Source: Alphaproteobacteria bacterium (GTDB lineage Bacteria > Pseudomonadota > Alphaproteobacteria > Rhodobacterales > Rhodobacteraceae). Taken from it: a stretch of 64,000 nt of DNA. Of the stretch, positions 39,781 through 50,595 are shown piece by piece. The notes under the pieces were generated by a model, which saw only the letters and a program-made list of their open reading frames with translations, did no database searches and was not told where the DNA came from. Position numbers and translations under genes: made by a program. Location: assembly GCA_030425925.1 (NCBI GenBank), contig JAUHZO010000001.1, positions 391,945 through 455,944 of the forward strand, given 5' to 3'. Numbering within the stretch: position 1 is the stretch's first letter; every line of letters begins with the position of its first letter.

Positions 39781-40826
39781 GCGCCTTTCCCGCAGACCGG
39801 ACAGTCCGCGCGCCGTTTCAACCCGATCTTGCGCGTCTCGCCCCAGAGCGCGTCATAGATCAGCATCTCGCCCCTGAGCGGCGCGCCGGCCTCGGCGATC
39901 AGCTTGACCGTCTCCACCGCCATCATCGACCCGACTACGCCGGGCAAGGGCCCCAGCACCCCGGCCTCGGCGCAAGAGGGTGCAAGGCCCGGCGCGGGCG
40001 CTTGAGGAAAGATGCACTGATAGCATGGCCCGCACGAGGCCGGGTGAAACACGCTCACCTGCCCCTCCCACTGGCTGAGCGCCCCCGAGACCAGCGGCTT
40101 GCCCTGCGCCACCGCCACCCGGTTCGCCAGGTAACGCGTGGCGAAATTGTCGGTGCCGTCGAGGATCAGGTCATACTCGGCAAACAGCTCTGCGGCGATC
40201 TCTTCGGTCAGGCGGCGCTTGTAGGGGCGCACCGTGACATACGGGTTGAGCGCCTGCATGGCGGCTTCGGCCGAGAACACCTTGGGCGTGCCGATGCCGT
40301 CGTCGCGATGGATCACCTGGCGCTGCAGGTTGGCGTTGTCGACCACGTCATCGTCGATCACACCGATGGTGCCGACGCCGGCCCCGGCGAGGTACAACAG
40401 CGCCGGAGAGCCCAGCCCCCCGGCCCCGATCACCAGCACCCGCGCCGCGCGCAGGCGTTTCTGCCCCGGCCCGCCCAGTTCGCGCAGCACGATGTGGCGG
40501 GCATAGCGCTCCAGCTCGGCTGCGCCGAACTTGTCCGGCTGCGGTGCGGGGGCGACGGCCTGCTCCCGCGCGACGGCGCGGGCGCGCAGTTTGCCCAGGC
40601 CAAAGCGGTAGGCGGCGATCAGCGCCGCAAAGCCCCCCAGCAACAGCCATAGCGCGGCCTCCCCCCCGGTGACCTCGCGCAGCGGATGGCCATCCGGCAG
40701 GATCAGGTGCAGTGCCAGCACCGCCACATAGAGCAGGCCCAGCGCATAGACCCGCGCCATGCGCGGCTGCCCCGTCATGTGGCCCAGCCCCCAGATCAGC
40801 CCCGCCAGCCCGAACACAAGTAGCAT
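39777..40826 (-). CDS. moeB: HesA/MoeB/ThiF-family adenylyltransferase with N-terminal membrane segments
   Basis: A 349-residue E1-like enzyme that adenylates the C-terminal glycine of a sulfur-carrier protein such as MoaD or ThiS. About 90 residues at the N-terminus carry two to three membrane helices (LLVFGLAGLIWGLG, VYALGLLYVAVLALHLIL, LWLLLGGFAALIAAYRFG). The catalytic domain then starts FGAAELERYARHIVLRELGG and carries GAGGLGSP, DDDVVDNANLQRQ and DGTDNFATRYL. CGPCYQC and CPVC (near the end) supply the structural zinc. The start codon overlaps the dut stop by one base (TGATG). Confidence 0.9.
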   Translation of the reverse strand: MLLVFGLAGLIWGLGHMTGQPRMARVYALGLLYVAVLALHLILPDGHPLREVTGGEAALWLLLGGFAALIAAYRFGLGKLRARAVAREQAVAPAPQPDKFGAAELERYARHIVLRELGGPGQKRLRAARVLVIGAGGLGSPALLYLAGAGVGTIGVIDDDVVDNANLQRQVIHRDDGIGTPKVFSAEAAMQALNPYVTVRPYKRRLTEEIAAELFAEYDLILDGTDNFATRYLANRVAVAQGKPLVSGALSQWEGQVSVFHPASCGPCYQCIFPQAPAPGLAPSCAEAGVLGPLPGVVGSMMAVETVKLIAEAGAPLRGEMLIYDALWGETRKIGLKRRADCPVCGKGA

Positions 40827-41290
40827 CAGCGCACCCCCGTCGATCCAAAGCCCGACGCCCCGCGCGGCGTTGCGGGCAAGGCGTCGCATTCGGCAAACCG
40901 CGCCTGCACCACCGGGGCCACCACCATCTGTGCGATCCGGTCGCCATGCATGATCTCGTACGCCGCCTTGCCCGCATTCAGGACAATCACCCCAAGCGGA
41001 CCGCGATAGTCGCTGTCAATCGTGCCCGGCGCGTTGGGCAGCGTGATCCCGTGTTTCAATGCAAGGCCCGAGCGCGGGCGGATCTGCACCTCGAACCCGT
41101 CCGGAACAGCGATCCGCAGCCCGGTGGGCACCAGCACGCGCGCGCCCGGGGCCAGCACGATCCGCCCGCGATCGGGCAGGTTGGCGCGCAGATCCGCACC
41201 GGCCGCTCCCGGCGTTGCATAGAAGGGAAGGCCCAGGCTGCGGTCCGCCTCCGGCTCCCAGGCAAAGGCGATCTCGACGGCACCGGGCAT
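40826..41290 (-). CDS. dut: dUTP diphosphatase
   Basis: Hydrolyses dUTP to dUMP, keeping uracil out of DNA and providing the thymidylate precursor. The 154-residue trimeric enzyme shows the five motifs: [31 protein letters not shown] and [10 protein letters not shown] at the C-terminus. The start is eight bases before the coaBC stop on the transcript side, that is directly after it. It lies in a tight cluster with coaBC and the moeB-like gene. Confidence 0.97.
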   Translation of the reverse strand: MPGAVEIAFAWEPEADRSLGLPFYATPGAAGADLRANLPDRGRIVLAPGARVLVPTGLRIAVPDGFEVQIRPRSGLALKHGITLPNAPGTIDSDYRGPLGVIVLNAGKAAYEIMHGDRIAQMVVAPVVQARFAECDALPATPRGASGFGSTGVR

Positions 41291-41298
41291 CACGAGGC

Positions 41299-42498
41299 TC
41301 ACCCCGCCGCCAGAGCCGCGGCGATGCGCGCCGCCAGTCGCTGCGCCACTTCGGCCTTGCCCATGCGCGGCCAGGTCTCTGCGCCCGCGTCCGAAATCAG
41401 CACAACCGCGTTTTCCGCCCCGCCCATGATCCCGGTGGCGGGCGAGACATCGTTGGCCAGGATCCAGTCGCACCCCTTGCGCGCCCGCTTGGCAGTGGCA
41501 TGGGCCACCACGTCGTCGGTTTCGGCGGCAAAGCCCACCACCAGGGCAGGCCGGCCTTCGGTCAGTTGCGACACCTCTGCCAGGATGTCGGGGTTTTCCG
41601 CAAATTCCAGGGTCGGCAGGCGGCCGCCCTGCTTCTTGATCTTGCTGCCCGAGGCGCTGGCCACCCGCCAGTCCGCCACGGCGGCGGCGAACACACCCGC
41701 CCGTACCGGCAGCGCGTGCATCACCGCGGCATGCATCTCGCGCGCGGTTTCCACCTCGATCACCGCCACACCCTCGGGCCGTGGCGCGTCGGCGGGACCG
41801 GTGACAAACACCACCTCCGCCCCAAGATCGCGCAAGGCCTGCGCAATCGCCGTGCCCTGCGCGCCCGAAGAGCGGTTGGCGATGTAGCGCACCGGGTCGA
41901 TCGGTTCATGGGTGGGGCCCGAGGTCACAAGGATCCGCTGTCCTTTCAGAGGTCCGTCTGCCAGGGCCGCCTCGATGGCGGCGACGATCTCCAGCGGTTC
42001 GGCCATCCGGCCCGGCCCGTATTCGCCGCAGGCCATGTCGCCGTCATTCGGCCCCACAACCCGCATCCCGTCCGCCCGCAGCGTTGCCAGGTTGCGCCGG
42101 GTTGCCGGGTTCTGCCACATCCGCACGTTCATCGCCGGGGCCAGCATCACCGGCGTGTCGGTGGCCATCAGAAGCGTCGTGGCCAAGTCATCCGCGTGCC
42201 CGCCCGCCATCTTCGCCATCAGATCCGCCGTGGCCGGGGCCACCACCACCAGATCGGCCACCCGGCTGAGCTGGATATGGCCCATCTCGGCCTCGCTGAT
42301 CAGGTCGAACAGGTCGGTATGCACCCCCTCGCCCGCAAGGGCCGAAACGCTCAGCGGCGTGACAAACTGTCCGGCAGCCCGGGTCATCACCGGCGTGACC
42401 GCCGCGCCGCGCTCGCGCAGGCGGCGGATCAGGTCAAGACACTTGTAGGCGGCAATGCCGCCCCCGATGATCAACAAGACACGTTTGCCCGCCAGCAT
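41299..42498 (-). CDS. coaBC: Bifunctional phosphopantothenoylcysteine decarboxylase/synthetase
   Basis: Catalyses two steps of coenzyme A synthesis: coupling of 4'-phosphopantothenate to cysteine, then decarboxylation to 4'-phosphopantetheine. The 399-residue protein has the flavoprotein CoaC part with catalytic H74 (MGHIQLSR), [14 protein letters not shown] and [12 protein letters not shown] (substrate clamp). The CoaB part begins at [27 protein letters not shown] and ends with the Lys-containing [11 protein letters not shown]. It leads the coaBC-dut-moeB operon. Confidence 0.97.
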   Translation of the reverse strand: MLAGKRVLLIIGGGIAAYKCLDLIRRLRERGAAVTPVMTRAAGQFVTPLSVSALAGEGVHTDLFDLISEAEMGHIQLSRVADLVVVAPATADLMAKMAGGHADDLATTLLMATDTPVMLAPAMNVRMWQNPATRRNLATLRADGMRVVGPNDGDMACGEYGPGRMAEPLEIVAAIEAALADGPLKGQRILVTSGPTHEPIDPVRYIANRSSGAQGTAIAQALRDLGAEVVFVTGPADAPRPEGVAVIEVETAREMHAAVMHALPVRAGVFAAAVADWRVASASGSKIKKQGGRLPTLEFAENPDILAEVSQLTEGRPALVVGFAAETDDVVAHATAKRARKGCDWILANDVSPATGIMGGAENAVVLISDAGAETWPRMGKAEVAQRLAARIAAALAAG

Positions 42499-42590
42499 CC
42501 CGCCACCCCCGTCCGAAACCCGTGTGACCGTAGCCCCGGGAGCGCCCGGGCCGCAAGAGCCGCGAGGCGGCCCGTCAGGGCCGATGAGCG

Positions 42591-43373
42591 TCAGCGGAAC
42601 GCCGCGCAGGGATCGCCGCGATCCACATCCGGGGCGATCTCGACAAGATCGAAGCCGCCGTCCGGCGCCCCGAACGCCACCTCGCCCTGGCCCAGCGAGA
42701 AGACCGCGACCTCCGGGGCCGCAAGGCGCAGCGCCGCCGGCGCGCCCCAGTCGGGCCGGGCATGGCCGTTGCCGGTGATCACCGCCACCGGCCCGCCGGT
42801 CTCGTCAAGCGCCTGCAGCGCGGCGCGCGCCAGCATGGCGTCGCGCAGCCGCTGGATGTCGACCATCATCGGCAGCAGCTCGGCGGGCATCGCGTCGCAA
42901 TGCGCGGCCAGTTGCAAGGCCTCGCGCGCCTGCTGCTGCGCCGCGGGCAGCGGCGTCTCCAGCCCGAACCGCGCCGCCCCGGCCCCAAAGACCGCGACGA
43001 TCCCCTCGCCCATCACCCGTCGTGCCTCGTCCCGCGGAACGGCGGCCCCGTGGATGGCGGCGTCCGGCGCCGCGGCAAAGATCGGGTGATACATGGCGAA
43101 GTCCGGCCAGCCGCTGTCCTGCCAGCCCAGCGCCGTCTCCAGCGCGGCCGCGTCGCCGATCAGCGCGGGCGTCACCAGACCCGCCTGCGCCGGGGTCAGC
43201 ATCTCGAAGACCAGCGCCGCAGGCCGCATCTGCTGCACGATCTCGGCCTGGCGCGCGTGATGCGCCGGGTTGTCATGGGTCTCGCCCAAGAACACCACAT
43301 CGGCCGCAAAAAGGCCCCCGTCGGCCAGCGCCGCCGGGGCCATCAGGGCAAGACAGACTGCCAGATATCTCAT
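42591..43373 (-). CDS. ChaN-family (heme-binding/Tiki superfamily) exported protein
   Basis: A 260-residue exported protein with signal peptide (to about ALAD) and the ChaN pattern: DVVFLGETHDNPAHHARQAEIVQQM, VFEMLTPAQ, and a final VITGNGHARPDWGAPAAL. ChaN-like proteins bind heme or iron at the outer membrane in some species. The start codon overlaps the rpoH stop by four bases, so its translation is coupled to a stress sigma factor. Confidence 0.85.
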   Translation of the reverse strand: MRYLAVCLALMAPAALADGGLFAADVVFLGETHDNPAHHARQAEIVQQMRPAALVFEMLTPAQAGLVTPALIGDAAALETALGWQDSGWPDFAMYHPIFAAAPDAAIHGAAVPRDEARRVMGEGIVAVFGAGAARFGLETPLPAAQQQAREALQLAAHCDAMPAELLPMMVDIQRLRDAMLARAALQALDETGGPVAVITGNGHARPDWGAPAALRLAAPEVAVFSLGQGEVAFGAPDGGFDLVEIAPDVDRGDPCAAFR

Positions 43374-44248
43374 GCGAGGAAGTGTTGCACCTCGCGCGAC
43401 TGCGCTTCAAGCGACTTGCGCATCTTGGCAAAGGCCGCCGCCTCCAGCTGACGCACGCGCTCCTTGGACAGGCCCAGCTCGTTGCCCAGGCTTTCCAGCG
43501 TGCGCGGCTCGTCCCGCAGCTTGCGCTCGCGCACGATGAAACGCTCGCGTTCGTTGAGATGGCTCAGTGCCTGCACCAGCCATTCCCGCAGCTGCGCGAT
43601 GTCATGGCTGTCCTCGACCTTTTCCGCCGCCTGCGCGCTGTCATCCTCCAGCGCGTCGATCCACTCGCGGCCCTCGTCATCCACCGATTGCGTGGCGTTC
43701 AGCGAATAGTCCGACCCCGACAGCCGCCCTTCCATCATCTCGACATCCGCCAGCGGCACGCCGATTTCCATGGCGATCATCTGGCGCAGCTGGTGGCGGT
43801 CCAGTTCCTCGCCCGACGAGGCCGCCTCGCGCTCCAGCCTCGCCTGCACGCGCCGCATGTTGAAGAACAGCGATTTCTGGCTGCTGGTGGATCCGGTGCG
43901 CACCATCGACCAGTTGCGCATCACGTAATCCTGGATCGACGCCTTGATCCACCACACCGCATAGGTGGAAAACCGCACGCCGCGATCCGGGTCGAACTTG
44001 TCTGCGGCCTTCATCAGGCCAAGCCCGGCTTCCTGGATCAGGTCGTTCATCGGCGCGCCGTAGCGCTTGAACTTGGCCGCCATGGAGATCGCCAGGCGCA
44101 TGTAGGCGGTGATCAGGCGGTGCAGCGCCGCTTCGTCCCGTTCGTCGCGCCAGGCATAGGCCAGCCTCAGCTCGGTCTCCGCGTCCAGAAGTTCCGCCTT
44201 CATGGCGCGGCGCGACATGCTATGGTCGTCCGATCCGTCAAGTGCCAT
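43370..44248 (-). CDS. rpoH: Heat-shock/oxidative-stress sigma factor, RpoH (RpoHII-like)
   Basis: A 292-residue sigma32-family factor. Region 2 reads RLAISMAAKFKRYGAPMNDLIQEAGLGLMKAADKFDP with the -10-binding FSTYAVWWIKASIQDYVMRNW. The RpoH box is at 124-132 (QKSLFFNMR). Region 4.2 reads TLESLGNELGLSKERVRQLEAAAFAKMRK. The starting MALDGSDDHSMSRRAMKAELLDAETEL is of the RpoHII type rather than RpoHI, whose homologues begin with MxEIRKFPML-like sequence. Rhodobacter RpoHII controls singlet-oxygen and heat responses. It is co-translated with the ChaN-like gene. Confidence 0.93.
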   Translation of the reverse strand: MALDGSDDHSMSRRAMKAELLDAETELRLAYAWRDERDEAALHRLITAYMRLAISMAAKFKRYGAPMNDLIQEAGLGLMKAADKFDPDRGVRFSTYAVWWIKASIQDYVMRNWSMVRTGSTSSQKSLFFNMRRVQARLEREAASSGEELDRHQLRQMIAMEIGVPLADVEMMEGRLSGSDYSLNATQSVDDEGREWIDALEDDSAQAAEKVEDSHDIAQLREWLVQALSHLNERERFIVRERKLRDEPRTLESLGNELGLSKERVRQLEAAAFAKMRKSLEAQSREVQHFLA

Positions 44249-44430
44249 CGTTCGCTCCCCAGCTCTTCGGGCGGTTGTCCTGCCCAGTGTCATCAGGAAC
44301 TACGCGGCAGCGGCGGGAGCGGATCAAAAAACCCAGGGGTTCACGTTTCGTGATTGCAGGGCGCACGGGGTTTCGTTTGCCGCAAGGGGCGCGGGGGGGC
44401 TAGGCTCTGCCGGGAAACGGAGACCGCAGC

Positions 44431-45291
44431 ATGCCCCACACGCTTTATGTCGGAGACTATACCTATTCCAGCTGGTCGCTGCGCGGCTGGCTGCTGCTGC
44501 ACCGGTTCGGCCTGCCCGTGCAGATCGAACATGTGGATTTTCACGCAGGCAGCGTGGCCGCGCAACTGGCCGCCCTGGTCCCGGCGCGGACGGTGCCGAC
44601 CCTCGTGACCGAGGACGGCGCGGTGATCTGGGACAGCCTGGCCATCGCCGAGGAACTGGCCAGCCGCCACCCCTGGGCCGGGCACTGGCCCTCCGATCCC
44701 GCCTTGCGGGCCCTGGCCCGCGGACTGTCCGCCGAGATGCATTCCGGCTTTGGCGCCCTGCGCAGCGAATGCCCGATGCACCTGCGCGCCGCCTATGGCG
44801 ATTTCACCCCGTCGGACGGCACACGCGACGATGTCGCCCGGATCGAGACCCTGTGGGCCCATGCGCTGGCGCAATCCGGCGGGCCCTGGCTGGCCGGGGC
44901 CTACAGCGTGGCGGATGCCTTCTATGCCCCGGTGGCCGCGCGCATCGCGGGGTATGGCATCGCCGTGGGCGATACCGCGCGCGCCTATGTGGACCGCCAG
45001 CTGAACGATCCGGCCTTCCGGCGCTGGCGCGCCATGGGCTTTGCCCGGGGCGAAACCCTGCCCTGGTATGACCGCGACCATGCCAGAACCGACTGGCCCG
45101 GCCCGGCCCCGCGCCCGGCGCGTGCAGTCGCGTCCGGCCCGTCGGAGAACGCGACCTGCCCCTATTCCGGCAAACCCGTCACGCATTTCCTTGAAACCGG
45201 CGGCCGCGTCTTCGGCTTCTGCAACGCCTTCTGCCGCGACAAGACCGCCGCCGACCCCGACGCCTGGCCGGCCTTTGTCGCGCTGCTCTGA
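44431..45291 (+). CDS. Glutathione S-transferase with C-terminal YHS-like tail
   Basis: A 286-residue protein. Residues 1 to about 215 form a GST: thioredoxin fold with YSSWSLRGWLLL, PARTVPTL cis-Pro, DSLAIAEEL contact, then the helical domain (WLAGAYSVADAFYAPVAARI). Residues 238-286 form a short extra segment with CPYSGKPVTHF (243-253) and FCNAFCRDK (263-271), which resembles the YHS metal-binding domain (CPVTGK...YFCN..C). The two parts are joined by a Pro/Ala linker (about 224-237). The fusion may couple glutathione chemistry to metal binding. Confidence 0.9.
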   Translation: MPHTLYVGDYTYSSWSLRGWLLLHRFGLPVQIEHVDFHAGSVAAQLAALVPARTVPTLVTEDGAVIWDSLAIAEELASRHPWAGHWPSDPALRALARGLSAEMHSGFGALRSECPMHLRAAYGDFTPSDGTRDDVARIETLWAHALAQSGGPWLAGAYSVADAFYAPVAARIAGYGIAVGDTARAYVDRQLNDPAFRRWRAMGFARGETLPWYDRDHARTDWPGPAPRPARAVASGPSENATCPYSGKPVTHFLETGGRVFGFCNAFCRDKTAADPDAWPAFVALL

Positions 45292-45340
45292 ACCGACAGA
45301 GCCTCTGGACCCCGGCGGGGCGCGAACCTAACGTGGCGCC

Positions 45341-46281
<941 letters not shown>

Positions 46282-46285
<4 letters not shown>

Positions 46286-47097
46286 CCCGCAACCTGATCC
46301 TTGGCGGGCTGCTCAGCCTGGTCTTTGTGGCCGCGGCAGTTCTGAGCTTTGCCTGGACGCCGGGCGATGTCGAGACGCTGGACATCGCCAACCGTCTGAA
46401 ACCGCCCCATGCCGCGCATTGGCTGGGCACCGACCATTTCGGGCGCGACATCCTGTCGATGCTGATGGTGGGGGCGCGGACCTCGATCGCGGTGGCGCTG
46501 GTCGCGGTGGGGATCGGCATGGGCGCGGGTGTGCCGCTGGGCCTTGCGGCGGCGGCCAACCGCGGCGGCTGGCTGGACGAGCTGATCAGCCGCGGCGGGG
46601 ACCTGGTCTTTGCCTTCCCCTCGCTGGTGATCGCGATCCTGATCACCGCCATCTTCGGCCCCGGGGCCATCAACGCCATCATCGCCATCGGCATCTTCAA
46701 CATCCCGGTCTTTGCGCGGCTGTCGCGGGGCGCGGCGCTGTCGCTCTGGGCGCGGGAATTCATCCTGGCCGCCCGCGTCTGCGGCAAGTCCGCCACCCGC
46801 ATCAGCGCCGAACACATCCTGCCCAACATCGCCAACCTGCTGATCGTGCAGGGCACCATCCAGTTCTCGCTGGGCATCCTGGCCGAGGCGGGGCTCAGCT
46901 ATGTCGGTCTTGGCGCGCAGCCGCCGGTGCCGTCCTGGGGCCGGATGCTGGCCGATGCGCAGACCATGGTGTCGCTGGCCCCGCATGTGGCGATCATCCC
47001 GGGACTGGCCATCGTCTTCATGGTGCTGGGGCTGAACCTGCTGGGCGACGGGCTGCGCGATGCGCTTGACCCGCGGCTCAAGGTGGTGCGGGCATGA
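46282..47097 (+). CDS. Dipeptide/opine-type ABC transporter permease (DppC-like)
   Basis: A 271-residue partner of the DppB-like permease. The HWLGTDHFGRDILSMLMVGARTS motif and EAA loop REFILAARVCGKSATRISAEHILPNI are characteristic. It overlaps both neighbours by four bases, making one translational unit B-C-ATPase. Confidence 0.95.
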
Positions 47098-48686
47098 CGC
47101 TGCTCGAGATCGACGCGCTCTCGGTGAGCATCCGCGGCAAGACGATCCTAGACGCCGTCTCGCTCCGGGTGGCCCCCGGCGAGATCGTGGCGCTGACCGG
47201 CGAGTCGGGCTCCGGCAAGTCCATGACGGCCTTTGCCACCATGGGCCTTTTGCCCCATGCCGCGCAGGCCAGCGGTGCGATCCGGCTCGACGGGCGTGAC
47301 CTGTTGCCACTAAGCGATCCGGAACTGTGCGACCTGCGCGGGCGCGCCATGGGCATGGTGTTCCAGGAGCCCATGACGGCGCTGAACCCGGTCCAGACCA
47401 TCGGCCGGCAGGTGGCCGAAACGATCCGCATCCATGCGCGCGCGAGGCCGCCCGTCAGGGCGGATGAGCAGGCCGCCGAGACACTTGCCCGCGTCGGCCT
47501 GCCGCCCGACCGCTTTCCGCTGTCACGCTACCCGCACGAACTGTCCGGAGGGCAGCGCCAGCGCGTCGTCATCGCAATGGCCATCGCCCTGCAGCCGCGC
47601 CTTCTGATCGCGGACGAGCCGACCACCGCGCTTGACGTTACCACGCAGGCGCAGATCCTCGCGCTGCTCAAGCGTCTGGCGCGCGAGGACGGCATGGGCC
47701 TGATGATGATCACGCACGATCTTGCCGTCGTCGCCGACATGGCCAACCGCATCGCCGTGATGAACGCCGGCCGCATTGTCGAGACCGGCCCCACGGCGCA
47801 GGTCTTTGCCACCCGCCGCCATCCCTACACGCGCGCGCTATTCGACGCCTCGCGCCACCGCGCCGATCTGCCGCCCGCCACGCCGGGCGCGCCGCTCTTG
47901 TCAGTTGACAATGCCGCCCGCGACTACCCTTTGCCGCGCACGCGCCCGTTCCAGAAACGGCAGCAGTTTCGCGCCGTGCGCAACGTCTCGTTCCAGATCG
48001 CGCGCGGCGAACGGGTGGGGCTGGTGGGCGAATCCGGCTGCGGCAAGTCCACGCTGACCCGTGCCATCCTGGGCCTTGAGCCGTTGCAGGAGGGCACGAT
48101 CACCCTCGACGGCCTGCCCGTCACCCCCGACGCGCCCGCCGATATCCGCCGCCGCATGCAGGTCGTCTTTCAGGACCCCTATGGCAGTTTCAACCCGCGC
48201 CACCGCGTCGCCCGGCTGATCACCGAGCCGTTCCACCTTTTGCCCGACCCGCCCCGCGGCGCGGCGCGCGACCAGGCCATCGCCGAGGCGCTGACCGCCG
48301 TGGGCCTGCGCCCCGAGGATGCCGACAAGCACATCCACGCCTTTTCCGGCGGGCAGCGCCAGCGCATCGCCATCGCCCGCGCGCTGATCAACCGGCCCGA
48401 CCTGATCGTGTTCGACGAGGCCGTCTCGGCGCTCGATGTGCGGGTGCGGGCGCAGATCCTCGACCTGATGGCCGATCTCAGCCGCAGCTACGGGCTGACC
48501 TACCTGTTCATCAGCCACGACCTGTCGGTCGTGCGCTCCATCACCGACCGGGTGATGGTTATGCAGGCCGGTCGCATCGTCGAAGAAGGCCCGACGGACC
48601 GCGTGCTGAGCGCCCCCGCGCATCCCTATACCCGCCAGCTGATCGACGCGGCCCCGGTCCTGCCCGATCCCGAGGCGGCGGCATGA
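47094..48686 (+). CDS. Fused DppD-DppF ABC transporter ATPase
   Basis: A 530-residue protein carrying two complete ATPase domains in one chain. The first has [10 protein letters not shown] and [18 protein letters not shown] / [12 protein letters not shown], the second [10 protein letters not shown] and [18 protein letters not shown] / [12 protein letters not shown]. An OppC/DppF-type C-terminal region follows each core (HPYTRALF.. and [12 protein letters not shown]). It drives uptake by the DppBC-type permeases. A partner binding protein is not encoded here. Confidence 0.96.
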   Translation: MTLLEIDALSVSIRGKTILDAVSLRVAPGEIVALTGESGSGKSMTAFATMGLLPHAAQASGAIRLDGRDLLPLSDPELCDLRGRAMGMVFQEPMTALNPVQTIGRQVAETIRIHARARPPVRADEQAAETLARVGLPPDRFPLSRYPHELSGGQRQRVVIAMAIALQPRLLIADEPTTALDVTTQAQILALLKRLAREDGMGLMMITHDLAVVADMANRIAVMNAGRIVETGPTAQVFATRRHPYTRALFDASRHRADLPPATPGAPLLSVDNAARDYPLPRTRPFQKRQQFRAVRNVSFQIARGERVGLVGESGCGKSTLTRAILGLEPLQEGTITLDGLPVTPDAPADIRRRMQVVFQDPYGSFNPRHRVARLITEPFHLLPDPPRGAARDQAIAEALTAVGLRPEDADKHIHAFSGGQRQRIAIARALINRPDLIVFDEAVSALDVRVRAQILDLMADLSRSYGLTYLFISHDLSVVRSITDRVMVMQAGRIVEEGPTDRVLSAPAHPYTRQLIDAAPVLPDPEAAA

Positions 48687-49135
48687 TCGCCTTGCAGCCG
48701 GTCCCCGCCTCCGACGCGCCCGGTCTTGCCGCGGCGCTGTCGGACTATTTCACCGAACTGGCGCTTGCCCCCCTGCCCGATCCCGCGCCCGTGGCCGCCC
48801 GGCAATTCGGCCCGGACCGGCTGCCCTACTGGGTGACGCAAAGCGGGCAGACCGTCGGTTTTGCCCTGGCCTTCCGGCATGCCGATGGCCTGCTGGAACT
48901 GGCCGAGTTCCGGATCCACACCTCCGCGCGGCGCAAGGGTCTTGGCACTGCCGCCGCCGACGCGCTGTTTCGCCGCCACACCGGGGCCTGGCAACTGGGC
49001 GTCTTCGACAGCCCCGCCGCCACCCGGTTCTGGGACCACTGTCTGCACGGCCTGCCCTGCGTGACGGGCCTTGCCAAAGGCCCGGCCCTGACCGCGGCGC
49101 AATCCCATTCCTACCGCTTCGAGACGAGAGCCTGA
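48683..49135 (+). CDS. GNAT-family N-acetyltransferase
   Basis: A 150-residue acetyltransferase fold. The acetyl-CoA motif ARRKGLGTAAADALF (about 93-107) follows the beta-strand LLELAEFRIH, and FWDHCLHGLP lies in the C-terminal part. It overlaps the ATPase gene by four bases and the ALDH start follows two bases after its stop, so it is an integral part of the operon. The substrate is unknown but may be the transported compound. Confidence 0.88.
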   Translation: MIALQPVPASDAPGLAAALSDYFTELALAPLPDPAPVAARQFGPDRLPYWVTQSGQTVGFALAFRHADGLLELAEFRIHTSARRKGLGTAAADALFRRHTGAWQLGVFDSPAATRFWDHCLHGLPCVTGLAKGPALTAAQSHSYRFETRA

Positions 49136-49136
49136 C

Positions 49137-50585
49137 ATGACGACATCCCTGCCCGACCTGCCGCTTGACCCCAGCCGCATCCTGATCGGCGGTGACTGGC
49201 TGCCCACCGCCGACACCCTGCCCGTCACCGATCCCTCGACCGGGCAGGAGATCGCCCGCATCGCCCGCGGCGGCGCGGAAGAGGTCGACCGCGCGGTGAC
49301 AGCGGCACAGGCCGCGCGCGATGGCACTTGGGGCCGGATGACCGCGCAGGAGCGGGGCCGTCTGCTGACCCGTCTGGGCCAGCTGGTGCTGGCGCATGTG
49401 GATCTGCTGACGCAGGTGGAGGCGCTCGACGTCGGCAAGCCGTTGAAACAGGCGCGCGCCGATGCGCTGGCGCTGGCGCGCTATTGCGAGTTCTACGGCG
49501 GGGCCGCCGACAAGATCACCGGCGAGACGATCCCCTATCTGGACGGCTACACCGTCTACACGCTGCGCGAACCGCACGGGGTGACCGGCCATATCGTGCC
49601 CTGGAACTACCCGATGCAGATCATCGGACGCTCGGTCGGCGCGGCGCTTGCCATGGGCAATGCCTGCGTGCTGAAACCCGCCGAAGACGCCTGCCTGACC
49701 GCGCTGCTGTTTGCCCATCTGGCGCAAGAGGCCGGCCTGCCGCCCGGCGCGCTGAACGTCGTGCCGGGGCTGGGGGCCGAGGCGGGCGCGGCGCTGTCGG
49801 CCCATCCCGGCGTGCAGCATCTGAGCTTTACCGGCTCTGTCGCCACCGGTGCGGCGGTGCAGATCGCCGCCGGGGCCAATGTGGTGCCGGTGACGCTGGA
49901 ACTGGGCGGCAAGAGCCCGCAGCTGGTCTTTGCCGATGCCGATCTGGACGCGGCGCTGCCGTTTCTCGTGAATGCCGGGCTGCAGAACGCGGGCCAGACC
50001 TGTTCGGCCTCCTCCCGCATCCTCGTTCAGCGCAGCGTCTTCGACGAGGTGGCAGGCCGCATGGCCGACGCCTACCGCGCCAAGGTGATCGGGCCGGCCT
50101 CGGAGGATCCCGATATCGGCCCGCTGATCAACGCCACGCAGAAAACCCGCGTAGAACGTTTCCTTAACGCCGCGGCCGACCTGCCGCTGATCGCCGAAGC
50201 CACGCCGCCTGCGGGCCTGACGGGGCATTTCGTGCCCGCGCGCCTTTACGGCCCGGTCCCGACCAGGCACGCGCTGGCACAGGACGAGGTGTTCGGCCCG
50301 GTACAGGTGATGATCCCCTTCGAGGACGAGGCCGAGGCGCTGCGCATCGCCAACGGCACCGCGTACGGCCTTGTCGCCAGCATCTGGACCCGCGACGGCG
50401 CGCGCCAGATGCGGCTGGCGAAGGCGCTGCGCTCGGGCCAGGTGTTCGTCAACAATTACGGCGCGGGCGGCGGGGTGGAACTGCCCTTTGGCGGTGTCGG
50501 AAAGTCGGGACACGGGCGAGAGAAAGGGTTCGAGGCGCTGTACGGCTTTTCGACCCTCAAGACCGTCGCCGCGCATCACGGGTAA
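49137..50585 (+). CDS. NAD(P)-dependent aldehyde dehydrogenase
   Basis: Oxidises an aldehyde to its acid. A 482-residue ALDH with VPWNYPMQ, the coenzyme-binding SFTGSVATGAAV, the general-base Glu in LELGGKSP and the catalytic Cys in GQTCSASSR. The overall type is that of betaine-aldehyde or gamma-aminobutyraldehyde dehydrogenases. In the cluster it could oxidise an intermediate generated by the SDRs or the monooxygenase. Confidence 0.96.
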   Translation: MTTSLPDLPLDPSRILIGGDWLPTADTLPVTDPSTGQEIARIARGGAEEVDRAVTAAQAARDGTWGRMTAQERGRLLTRLGQLVLAHVDLLTQVEALDVGKPLKQARADALALARYCEFYGGAADKITGETIPYLDGYTVYTLREPHGVTGHIVPWNYPMQIIGRSVGAALAMGNACVLKPAEDACLTALLFAHLAQEAGLPPGALNVVPGLGAEAGAALSAHPGVQHLSFTGSVATGAAVQIAAGANVVPVTLELGGKSPQLVFADADLDAALPFLVNAGLQNAGQTCSASSRILVQRSVFDEVAGRMADAYRAKVIGPASEDPDIGPLINATQKTRVERFLNAAADLPLIAEATPPAGLTGHFVPARLYGPVPTRHALAQDEVFGPVQVMIPFEDEAEALRIANGTAYGLVASIWTRDGARQMRLAKALRSGQVFVNNYGAGGGVELPFGGVGKSGHGREKGFEALYGFSTLKTVAAHHG

Positions 50586-50595
50586 GGAGGATCCC

